A DNA stretch of 64,000 bases from Cenococcum geophilum 1.58 (Eukaryota > Ascomycota > Dothideomycetes > Gloniales > Gloniaceae), in assembly GCA_001692895.1 (NCBI GenBank), contig KV748248.1, positions 671,602 to 735,601 on the forward strand. The letters are read 5' to 3'. Of the stretch, positions 1 to 10,442 are shown piece after piece; the stretch's first letter is position 1; each line of letters opens with the position of its first letter. Position numbers and translations under genes: made by a program. The notes under the pieces were generated by a model that was not told where the DNA came from, did no database searches, and was given only the letters and a program-made list of their open reading frames with translations.

Positions 1-2115
1 ATGTTTTTAAACTGAGCTATTACTCTACTCTATTAGTTATTGTCCGTTATAGGTCCTTAAGCTTACTTTATTTCATTTTAAGAATCTTAGTTATCTCTTA
101 TCTCGCTATAAGAATCTTAAGCCTTTGGCCTTTTGCCTTTATTAAGTGCCGAAGTGGTTCGCTATCCTACTTCTNTTANGTCTNGNNAAGCGATAGACAT
201 NGTATNTANTNGGGTTTNNATCCCTACTAATGTTCCCTATTCTATAGTGGAATTATCCTCTACCTTTAGTATAACATCTCTAAGGTCTGCTTACTCCTAG
301 TAAGCGGCCCTTGTTGCCTTATTGTTATAGAATGTTTCGCCTAGGTCAAATTTATTGTCCTTAATATCCGATCTATAAACTAGTTTGTTGGTTCCTCTAC
401 ATCCTATAAGTGCTGGCTTTTATAGCCAATAGCTTACGCCATACTTAGCGTCCTTATAAATTTAGTATACGTTATTATAATAAAACGTAAAACTTCTAAT
501 TAAATATTCTTTTATTCCTCGCAGTATATTATCGTCCCTTTATATATATATGTTATCTACTAGTCTTATGCCCCTTACTACGTAGTGACTCTGCCTACTT
601 CTATAGTCTCTAATATAATGACCTTATTTTCCGCAATTTATATAAGCTCCTTCTTTAAACTATTTCTCTTACTATAGAGTCCGCCTAAATATCTTCTGCT
701 ATTAAGATCCCTGATTCGGCCTTTGCTCCTTAGACCTTTAATTACTTAATCCTTATCCTCTAGGTTTCTATAGTTTACTCCATCTCTTATAGGCTTCTTT
801 AATACCACTTAGGTCTATTAGCTTTGCGCTATACCATAGTTTCTAACTTGGCTTTTATTGTTATATACTCTGCGCCTTATATAACTGTAGAACTCTATCC
901 TAGCCTCTTTTAGCCTGTTCCCTTTAGTAGATCTAATTGTTAATCTTAATTACCTAATCTATTAGTTCCCTTAGGGTGTCCGTATCTTCTATTAGGATAA
1001 TCGCGTCTTAGACTTTAGCCTTAAGTCCCTATTTATACTGTGCTATAAGCGCCCTATTATTCTACTCTATTTATATTACTAGTGTCTGGAACTGTATTAT
1101 ATACTTAATTACTAAAGTTTGTTACATAAGGTTCTGGAGTTTTCTTTCCACTATAGTTTTTTCTTCTGGGTCTCTAAATATCTATATAAGTTATTCTGCG
1201 AATCCTTCCTAACTTAAGAACATAAATCGCACGTCTTAGTTAGTGGTTGTTATTCTATTTGCCTATATCTCTATAAGGTAAGGTTTAAACTACTTAAGTG
1301 CTTTTTCTAATAAGAATAGTCCTGTGTAGGCTATCTAATCTATAGGTGTAGGTAACTTTGCTCCCTCCTATAAGACCTTAAAGTGCATCTATATAAGGAA
1401 TCCATTAAGCTTTAACCTCTCTCCTATAAATCTCTTAATTGATAGTAGCTTAATCTTTACTGCTTCTATCCCGTTAAGTCTTTCTTCTATTACTATATTA
1501 TTAGCTATTAGCTAGTTAACTATTTCCTGTAGCTGTCCGACCGTTATAGGTTGCTGTGAGTTAGTATCTGCTATATTGGTATTACCTCCTATCCTTGAAG
1601 TAGTTGCTGCCGTTAATGGCGTCGTGGTGGCTGCTTTTGGTGGTATGTTGTTTAACTTCTTATATTGATACTATAACTAGGTAGTAATTATGTAACGGAA
1701 CCTTGTAGCAAGAACTACGGTAGGCTTGTTATTAGGCTAGGTATATAGGAAATGTAAGTATAAAAGTTAACAACGTAATAATAACTGGTGGAGTGGTTGC
1801 CTAATAGATTAACTCTAATTGTATTCTGAGAATTACTATAAGGAAGGAACTATCTAGGTAGGGATTAAGGGTCCTTAAATACACAACCGTACTCCTATGA
1901 AAGTTGTTGCTTTGTCTACTCTATCTGCTCTGCTCGCTCTGCGATAGATCTTATAGATTATACAGATTATACAGATCATATCACGTGACTCTGCTTACTA
2001 TTCCTCGTTATATGGTTCCATGGGTTCCATCCTGGACCGTGCTTGTATTAACCAACTAGCTTCTTCCGACTCCTCTCCAAGTAGTCGTAACATTGTACTT
2101 AAAGCGTCCGTAACA
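1..2115 (-). mobile_element. Gypsy-A LTR retrotransposon, 5' part, cut by window edge
   Basis: The stretch 1-1690 is a minus-strand gag-side internal region, recognised because it aligns with the interior of the complete Gypsy-A copy at about 36.4-37.7 kb and, in inverse, with 3.6-5.2 kb. It ends in an LTR at 1691-2115 (about 425 bp) that begins TGTAACGGAACC on the plus strand, which is the 5' LTR of a minus-strand element. The rest of the element lies outside the window. It is a Ty3/Gypsy fossil, broken throughout with dozens of interruptions, and strongly RIP-affected. Ns near 170-220 mark unresolved bases. Confidence 0.8.
1691..2115 (-). repeat. Gypsy-A LTR (5' LTR of the minus-strand copy)
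   Basis: About 425 bp with TG...CA ends. It matches the LTRs at 3191-3612 (inverse), 28754-29173, 37735-38154 and 55868-56287. It is less AT-shifted than the internal region. Confidence 0.85.
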
Positions 2116-3190
2116 TTAGGGGGATTATATCTAATTACGGTAGTATCTTTACTAGTAAGTTCTAGTTAAAGCTATACTTTACTATAAAGATAAAATGTAA
2201 GCTAAGTACGGCCTTTTACCCGCAAATGGACGGGTAAATAAAACGCTAGAACTAAACCCTAGAGTATTACCTCTGTGTGTCCCATAACAAAAAGTAAAGT
2301 AACTAGGTAGGCCTTTTATTGCTAGCCAAATTCGCCTATAATAATACTAAACATAGAATAATAGGTATAAGCCCATTCTATACCTACTATAGGTTTTACC
2401 TATATTTAGAATATAAGGTCTAGGCGGACAATAGTAGTTCTATTCTAGCCGCCTCTAAAAGGATTAAAAGAATATCCCTTAAACGCGAAGCGCTGGTAAA
2501 ACGCTAGGAAAGCGCTGCTAAGGCATAGGCGAAATACTATAATCGTTACTACTAACTATAGGCATATAAAGTAGGGGATTTAGTCTTACTATCGACTAAA
2601 AACCTTAAACTAAAAAGGCTAAGTAAGAAACTCATAGCACGCTTTATTGGACCTTTTAGTATAGGTAAACTAGTTAGAAAGTAAGCATACTAGCTATATC
2701 TACCTACGTCTTACTATATCCACCTAGTATTCTATATTAGCTTACTAGAGCTATATAAATAATATAAGGGCACTACTAGAGACCCTCTACTAGGGCCTAT
2801 TAAGCTAGACGATTAAGAAGACTAAAAGGACTAATAGAAGTATATAGAAGAAAGGGACGTAACCAGACCCTATAGTATCTAGTTAAGTAAAAAGGCTAGC
2901 TAGAAGAGTATAATAAATAGGTCCTAGTAAAGGATATTAATAAGGATATAAAGGAGACGTATAATAGTTACTTTATCCTAAGGGGTAAATAGAAAAGAAA
3001 GTAGGTAGAAAAATAAAAAAACTTTTAATTATAACCGGGATTACGCCCTACTAGTAGGGCAACAACAGAACGATGGTAAAGTAATAGTAGTACGCTAATA
3101 GAAATACAGATACTCTACAGCTCTATTAAATCCTCCCTTTCCTCCCCTTCTCCCTTTTCCTCCTCCTCCTCTTCCTTCTTATCCTCCTTA
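2116..3190 (+). mobile_element. Gypsy-like pol 3' fragment between two LTRs
   Basis: Between about 2290 and 2870 the plus strand resembles the C-terminal part of a Ty3/Gypsy integrase, including a tract with the feel of 'GPFxIxKxV...YxLxLP' and a later acidic, lysine-rich tail. The stretch ends in a pyrimidine-rich run (3130-3190) just before the Gypsy-A LTR. It does not match the 3' interior of the complete Gypsy-A copy, so it probably comes from a different Gypsy family. It is broken with many interruptions. Assignment to integrase is from general family pattern only. Confidence 0.5.
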
Positions 3191-3612
3191 TGTTACGGAC
3201 GCTTTAAGTACAATGTTACGACTACTAGGAGAAGGGTTAGAAGAAGCTAGTTAGTTAATATAAGCACAGTCTAAGATAAAACCCGTGGAACCATGTGACG
3301 AGGAATAGTAAGCGAGGTCACATAATATGCTATATATTAAACGAGAGGAATAAGAGGAACTTACGTACCTTATGTATAACACATATATTACGTATAAGAA
3401 GGATTTTATAGGAGTACGGTTGTGTATTTAAGGACCCTTAATCCCTACCTAGATAGTTCCTTCCTTATAGTAATTCTTAGAATATAATTAGAGTTAATTT
3501 ATTAGGCAACTACTCCACTAGTTATTATTACGTTATTAACTTCCTACATTACCTACACACCTAGCCCATTAATAAGTCTACCGTAGTTCTTGCTACTAGA
3601 CCCTATTATACA
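3191..3612 (+). repeat. Gypsy-A LTR (5' LTR, plus orientation)
   Basis: About 422 bp, beginning TGTTACGGACG and ending TATACA, in the opposite orientation to the other four copies in the window. The gag-like region follows it directly, which fixes the sense orientation of the family. Confidence 0.85.
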
Positions 3613-6597
3613 ATTACTACCTAATTACGGTATTAGAAGTCGAACAACATGCTACTAAAAGCAGCTATAATAACGCTATTAACAGCAGTAACGACCTTAG
3701 GGTTAGGTAATAATACTAGTATAGTAAATACTAACTCGCAACTAGTTATAGTCGGATAGTTATAGGCAATAGTTAATTAATTAATAGATAATAATACAGT
3801 ACTTAAAAATAGGGTTAACGGAATAGGAGCAGCTAAGGTTAAGTTACCTTTAATTAAATAATTCTTAGGAGAAAGATTAAAGCTTAAAGGATTTCTTACG
3901 TAAATATACTTTAAAGTTATACAGGAAGGAGCAAAGTTAGTAATACCTATAGATTAAGTAATATATACAGGATTATTTCTAACGGGAAGGGCGCTTAAAT
4001 AGTTTAAACCCTACCTTACGGAGATATAGGATAATAGTATAACAACCACTAATTAGGAAGTATAATATATATTTATAAGCTAGACTAGATTCGCGGAATA
4101 ATTAATATAAATATTTAGGGACCTAAAAGCAATAACTATAGTAGAAAAAAAGCTTTAGAACCTAATATAGTTTTAGATATTAGCTATATAAGTTAAATAG
4201 AATAATAAGGCGCTTATAGTATAGTATAAATAAGGACTTAAAGTAAAAGTCTAGAACGTAATTATTCTAATAGAAGATGCGGACACCCTTAGGGATTTAA
4301 TAGATTAAGCGATTAAAATTAATAATAGGATCTTCTAAAGGGAACAGGCTAAGAAAGGCTAGAATAAAGTTCTATAGTTATATAAGGCGTAGAGTACGCA
4401 ATAACTAAAGCTAAATTAGAAACTATAGTATGGCGTAGAGCTAATAGACCTAAGTAGTACTAAAAAAACCTATAAGAGATAGAGGAAATAACTATAGAAA
4501 CCTAGAAGTTAAGGATTAAGTAATTATAGGACTAAGGAGTATAGGCTAAACTAAGAATCTTAATAGCAGAAGACGTTTAAGCGGACTCTATAGTAAAAGT
4601 AATAGTTTAGAGACGGAGCTTATATAAATTATAAAAAATAGGGTTATTTTGCTAGAGACTATAGAAGTAGTTAGAGTTACTATATAGTAAAGGGAACTAG
4701 ACTAATAGTATATAATACATATATATAGAGGGATAATAGTATACTGCAAGGAACAAAAGAGTATTTAATTAAAAGTTTTGCGTTTTATTATAATAACGCA
4801 TACTAAATTTATAAAGACGCTACGTATAGCGCAAGCTATTAGCTATAAGAGCTAGAGTTAAAAGGACTTAAAGGAACTATAGAGTTAGATAAAAAAAATA
4901 AGATTAACTCTATAAGCTGGATTAAAATATTACAGTAACGTATAGATAAAAATTAGTAATAATAATAATAAAGTTAGAGTACTTATTAATTAATAGCGAT
5001 AAGGGAAAGAAAGGAACTAACTAGGGGTATCTAAACCTTAATAATGTAATAGAAGTAGAGACTAAAACCGCTATAGAATAAGGTTTAGTAACGGGTATTA
5101 TAACACTATTAGATACGGCATCCATTACTTTATAAAATAGAAGAAGTAATATCTAGAGACGATTAAGTAAGTAGATAACTGCTAGTGCTAGCTTACTACT
5201 TAATAAAGGTAAAAGGCTAAAGGCTTAAGATTCTTAAGATAAGATAAGAGACAACTAATATTCTTAAGATAAGATAAGGTATGCTTAAGGACCCATAATA
5301 GACGATAACCGATGAAGTAGAACAATAGCTTAGTTTAGCAATATATAAATAAGCTTAGGATGAAGTTTCCTAAAGGTATAAGACTCTTAAAGTAAGATAA
5401 GTAAGATTTAAGACTCTTAAGACGAGATAAGAATACTAATAAAGCCTAGTTGGACTAAGGCTAGAGTATAGCTTAAGAAAGAAGTAAGCTTAGGATTAAA
5501 GAATTTAAGGGACTAAGAATTTAGAGTATAAATAAGGACACCTATAATTAAAAAGTAAGAAAACTTTAAGGATCTACTCGTAAGGTAAGCAGTTAAAGAG
5601 ATAATAGATAAATTTAGAGTAAGAATTATCGTATAGTAAGAAAAGAAACTAGATATAAAATCTAGTACACTAGGTTATATATAGGATAGAGTACTAGTAT
5701 AAAGAATTACTAATAGGCTAAAAGTAGGTATGTTAAGAGCTAAGTAGCTTACTAAATTGGAAAATAAAGAAGACCTAGGGATTCTAACTAGGTTTAAGAA
5801 ACGGTATATAAAAGGCTATTATAATATAGTAATAAAAGGATACTTCCTTATAGATAGGCCGTATATACTCTAACAGCTATACTAAAAGTGGTATAGGCAG
5901 AGACATAATAATAAGTAGGAAGATTTCTATATATAGTTAGATAAGAGAATTATCTAGGACTACCTAATTATAGAGAAAGCAATAAATTATATTAAGGGAG
6001 CCTTAATTATAACATTAAAGGATCTAGAGGAATAATTAGAGGACTAGAGAAGTGAAAGATATATCTTAGTACCTGTAAATAAAGTTATAATGTTTAGATT
6101 AATATAATAAAGGTTTAAACTTAAGGATAAGGATAAGTTAAGAGTTAACCTAAAGCACCTAGCGTATTATATATTGACATAGATTATATATATAGATAAT
6201 ATATATAAGATGTATAAAAATTCAAAAGAAAAGAACTAGAAATACCCTATAAGGATATATTAGGCGCTAAATAAGTAATAGTATAAAAATGTTAAGTATA
6301 TGCATAGCTAGCATTTAATAGAAGTTTAGGAGTTAGGAGACTTAATACTTTAACTAAAAAGATTTCTTATAAAAGAATACTTAGATAAATAATAGTAGTG
6401 GGAATACCTAAAGAATACGTGTTTATAGTATATTAAGGATAAAAAACAAACTAAGTATTGGCTAAAGAGTAAGCTAAGTGTAATAGGATTTAGTAGCTAA
6501 TAATTAAGAAAAGTAGAGGCCTATAAAACCAGAGGGAGCTAGTAGTAAAGCCTTAGACCCTTAAAGGAATTTAAGAATAACACCTAAATTTAGAAAA
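3191..6597 (+). mobile_element. Gypsy-A LTR retrotransposon, 5' half
   Basis: A 5' LTR at 3191-3612 is followed by about 3 kb of plus-strand internal sequence with a gag-like region. A CCHC zinc-knuckle-like tract lies near 4.63-4.68 kb. The whole stretch is colinear, in inverse, with 34.68-37.73 kb of the complete copy. Similarity stops at about 6597, where LINE-derived sequence begins, so pol and the 3' LTR are absent. It is a heavily RIP-affected fossil with dozens of breaks. Confidence 0.8.
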
Positions 6598-6599
6598 GA

Positions 6600-6695
6600 C
6601 AATAAGAAATTAAGAAACCCTAACGCCTATCTATATCCAATTTATAGCTTATTTCTATCCCTTTACTCTCTAATATCTATCTATTAGGAACCTAG
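6600..6695 (-). mobile_element. LINE1-family 3' UTR fragment
   Basis: About 95 bp align with the 3' untranslated region of the LINE copies at 25.86-25.93 kb and 58.09-58.17 kb; the shared landmarks are a CTAACGCCT block and TTTATAG.TTATTTCT. It is short and RIP-shifted, and abuts Gypsy-A on the left and a LINE2-family fragment on the right. Confidence 0.45.
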
Positions 6696-7085
6696 TACTA
6701 AAAACATTACTTTTTAGTTTTTGCGTAAAGGGCATAACAGTATTACGTATTTTAGTGTCTGTCTTAGCTATCTACATTCGCATCTCGGGCTGCCTATTTA
6801 TAAGGGATATTATTGCGGTCACCTTAGGTTGCCCTTAGGACAACCCCCGGACGCCCCTTGGATAGTCGCCGGTTACATACCAAAGGCACGTGCCCGTAGT
6901 ATATAGTCTTCACGATCCTAGAGGCCTTACCTCCTCAAGGATTCGTCTCTCTTACCAATCTATCCTATTCCACAATCGTGTCCTTATAGCCCCCTGTCTA
7001 TAAGATCTCCTTATACTATTAGAATACCTACCCAATAGAGCTAATCTTTTAGTCCTATTATTCCTGTTCTTAAGAGTATTGCTAA
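6690..7085 (-). mobile_element. LINE2-family fragment carrying a MITE
   Basis: 6690-6793 and 7016-7085 align with 51.23-51.41 kb inside the longer LINE2 copy; a shared landmark is GGGYATAACAGTATTACGT. The 217-bp insertion at 6799-7015 is missing from the 51-kb copy. The open stretch across 6721-6906 spans the junction with the insertion and is not a gene. Confidence 0.6.
6799..7015. mobile_element. 217-bp MITE with TATAAGG ends
   Basis: The insertion has short inverted ends (TATAAGG at the left, CCTTATA at the right) and is flanked by CTATT at 6794-6798 and 7016-7020. The related sequence near 51.33 kb has a single CTACT at that point and so serves as an empty site. It is richer in GC than its surroundings and has no coding capacity. 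I cannot assign the superfamily from such short ends. Confidence 0.6.
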
Positions 7086-7663
7086 CTTAACTAATTACTA
7101 TATAACTTTAATAGTAGCTATAAAGTGTATATAAAAGTCTAAATATAAATTATTAGAATTTATTATTAAGTAGTTGTTAAAATATTAAGGTATAAATTTT
7201 CCAATTTTTAGCAAGTTTTGACGTCGGACACTTGGTGGTTTGTGACACTCGCTAGTGGAATACGTTAATTAAAGAGACTTATTTCCTAAGATTTAATATA
7301 TATGCTTCTAAATCTAGTTATCCTATACTATATAATTAGTATAGTAGTACTACTTAGTAAATAAGAGGTACACCTTATAATAATATCTATATCTATTATA
7401 TAATTATTAAAAACGTCTATAGTATTATTTTTTAATACCATAGCATTATTTTGGTACAATTTAACCTATATACGTCTTTTATTAACGTCTTAGTTGCCTT
7501 CCCTAATAGTATAATTAGTTTTTATAAAGAAGTAATAGTTAAATAACTTATACTTATATTTCCTTTTCTTAAATAACAATATTATAATAGAGTTATATTA
7601 GTAAAGTTATAGCTATTTACTAAAAGGGTACTATAGTAGGCTCGTTAATAGGCTAGGTATAGG
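7086..7663. other. Unclassified AT-rich stretch
   Basis: RIP-like AT-rich sequence with no open reading frame and no match that I can see elsewhere in the window. A short block of ordinary composition lies at about 7215-7265. Confidence 0.4.
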
Positions 7664-7983
7664 TGCGATATCTACTTAACGGATACTTTAGCTAGCGTTT
7701 AAATTAGCGTCCGCTAGTTAACTAGTATTGTATTTATTATAGGAGCAGGCGATTTAATTATTAATATATTACCTATTTAGCGGCGCTTTCTACTTAATGC
7801 TATGGGGGCTAATAGGGTAGATATATTAATTTTATTAGAGAAGGTAACTACTTTATATATAAAATAAGTTAGACTACCTAATAAATATTATAAAAGTCCC
7901 TTAGATTATAGAATTAACTTTTTAATAAAAAAGATTAGCGATATCCACTAATTAATTCTATAGTCTAAGCTTACTAAGATAAG
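7664..7983 (+). repeat. Flanking direct repeat, left copy
   Basis: About 320 bp starting at GCGATATC align in the same orientation with 47398-47813. Shared landmarks are TTTAGCGGCGCTTTCT, the GGTAACT.CTTTATATATAAAA block, and a terminal stem-loop whose arms are variants of CTCAGACTATAGAATTAA. This copy is more RIP-shifted than the right-hand one. The pair brackets the helicase-containing module and could be its ends or two copies of a separate repeat. Confidence 0.7.
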
Positions 7984-8390
7984 GAGAGAAGCGCTTTAAC
8001 CATGTAGTACTAGGACAAAAGTCTTAAGCTAGGAGACTTTTTATACCTAAACTTACCTAAAATGCCTTTATATTTTATTAAGCTAGAATTAAAGCTAATA
8101 GTAGATTTTTACTTTAATTAAAAACTTACTATTATTAATATTTTATAATAATAACGTAGAAAATTATTATAAAGCCGCAAAGTTGAATAAAAGTTAAAAA
8201 TATCTATTTTCTATACAAATTCGCTTAAAAATTAAGAAATTTTAAGTATATAAACTTTAGAATATATTCACCTTTAGAATAATAATTTATCATTAAAATC
8301 TAAATAGATAATATTATTTACAAAGTAAATCCTTATAATTATTAAATTTTGCAGCTTAAAATTTTAATAGTTTTTATTATAAAGATGTGC
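7984..8390. other. AT-rich non-coding stretch
   Basis: I see no gene, no clear repeat boundary and no structured motif in this very AT-rich stretch. Confidence 0.4.
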
Positions 8391-8680
8391 TGCAAAGAAG
8401 TTAAGTTTTAGTGGGAAATCGCTTTGACCGAAGACTTATGACCTTACCTTAGCAAGCTTAGACGCGATTCTGTTGGTGCGGATTTTCAATCGGTCCGCAA
8501 GCTTACTAACTACGTTTGTGCGAAACCACCAGAATTACGTCTGAGCGTATTTCGCAAAGGTTCGAGTCTGGAGCTCGGCCTGTGTTGCCGAAAGCTCCGG
8601 GAGTACTGGCCAAGGCCCTAAAACCTCGGCTAGTGTAGATATTTTGGCTCCGGCCCAACTTCACTAGGTACACAATCTAA
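8391..8680. other. Short GC-normal island, left
   Basis: About 290 bp of ordinary base composition that keeps CpA and TpG, so it appears spared by RIP. It holds a 31-bp block (8575-8605) that recurs inverted at 24527-24557 with one mismatch. A GGTTCGAGTCT at about 8563 resembles a pol III box B, but I find no convincing box A or cloverleaf. No coding sequence is visible. Confidence 0.5.
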
Positions 8681-10067
8681 CTTTTACTACGCTATATTAA
8701 GACGCTATAATTTAATTGTTTTTTAATTTTAACGTTTTTAAAGGTGGTTTTAATAATTTATTATGTTTCTATAATAGAAGAATAGCTTATAAATAAAGTA
8801 AGTTGTAATAGGTTATATTTAGGTTATATTAAGGTTATATTAAGGATCTAATATAGGTATAAATTCTAGAGAAGTAGAGGCAAATTAGAGTAGAAAAGGT
8901 ATTATTAATATTCTATCTATATTATTATTAAATTTAATTAGACTATATTAGTCCTACTAAATCCTTTTAGCCTCTATAGAATAATAACAATAGTATAAGG
9001 TAATAGGCTCTATATTACCTAGACTACTATAAAAGGTAAGTAAGTAACTAGCTTAAGCTAAGTATAGCTATACAGAACAATATATATAAGTAAGGCGACT
9101 TCGTCACCTAACGATAGCTCTATTATAAGCAGCGTAAGTATATATTAGGTTATATCTATAATTTAATATAGAAATAGATACCGCCTAATAGCCTAAATAT
9201 ATAATTATATAATAAGGATCTAATTAGGATATAAGAATAAGAACTTTCTCTAAAATAGGTATGTAAATCTTTTTATAAGGATAGTATAAGTATAGATATA
9301 AATTATATTTAGATAAAAAACTATATTTATATCTATAATCTAACCTTAATATATATTAATAAGGTTTTTTATAGCCCTATTTAAGGTCTAATATTAGTAT
9401 AATAGCTATACGTAGTACTTTAGAGTAACTTTTAGGTTATTATCTTAAAGAACTTATTTCCTAGGATAATCTAAGCTCTTTAACTTAGATAATAGTAGGA
9501 GTGAGGTTCTAGTACTCCTAATACTACTTTATAGCTAAATACTATAATAAGGCGCATTTCTTAGCGCCCTAGCTCTATATACTAAGGTATAGTATATTAA
9601 ACTTAGTAAGCGCCTAATATAGGTACTATTCTTCTATATTAAGGTATATCTAGTATATATCTGGCTTATATCTAGGATCTAACTTAATATAGTACTATAG
9701 TAAACATCCCTTTTCTATATTCTGCTAGAGGATATTTTCTCTAAATAGGATATATTATTAGGAAGATTATAGTTATAAGTGCTATATATCTCTATTTTAT
9801 CCTAAATCTAACTATAATAAGATCTAAATACTAAGTATAATATTATACTTAGGGAATAAAATTTACTAATAGTTATAGAGGATTAATTAAGTATATTAAT
9901 TATATTTCTAGGTAAAAACCTAAATATATCTATAATTATAACTAGCTTTTAACCTAAAAATAAAGAAAAATATAGTATATATAAAAGAACTATAATTTAG
10001 TAATTTAGCTAGTATATTTATCTATATATCTATATTATATCCTAGATCTAACCTACTATAGTAGCTT
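8681..10067. repeat. Unclassified RIP-degraded repeat, left part
   Basis: Very AT-rich sequence with TAG and TAA about as frequent as a fully RIP-affected coding region would give. It has direct subrepeats of the type TATATCTAGTATATATCT and ATCCTAGATCTAAC. It reads on across the Gypsy and Copia insertions into 16023-17621 and 23867-24430. I do not recognise a protein domain on either strand. Confidence 0.4.
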
Positions 10068-10072
10068 AGTAG

Positions 10073-10442
10073 TGTTACGGGACACCCCCATAACACCTTG
10101 CACACGTCTACCTGTTTCCACCAACTCAGCAATTAGAGACCAACCGCGAAATGGCAATCTAACGGCAATCTAATGGCAATCTAACGGCAATCTACGGCAT
10201 TCTGCCATATTCTGCCAAGTTCCACCAAATTCTACTAAGTTCTGCCAGGACCACGACCTAAACCCTATTCTGCCTATATACATATTAACCAAGCAACCAA
10301 GTTAACGATATATGCCCTTTCTTCCTATTTCCCTACCTTCTTTCCTTATGTAACGTCTTAACTTTATTACGCAGTTTATATACATAGCTTAATAATACCT
10401 ACTTCGCTATATATTATTACCGCTTATGCTTACTCCGTAACA
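10073..10442 (+). repeat. 5' LTR of the Gypsy chromovirus
   Basis: 370 bp, TGTTACGGGACA...TAACA. It has internal short repeats of the type CAATCTAACGG and TTCTGCCA. It pairs with 15648-16017. Confidence 0.92.

Noticed and set aside
6721-6906. 61-codon open stretch on the plus strand
   Set aside because: It spans the junction of a LINE2 fragment and the 217-bp MITE and has no homologous reading frame.
8391-8680. tRNA or SINE call on the GGTTCGAGTCT motif
   Set aside because: No credible box A at the right distance and no cloverleaf.
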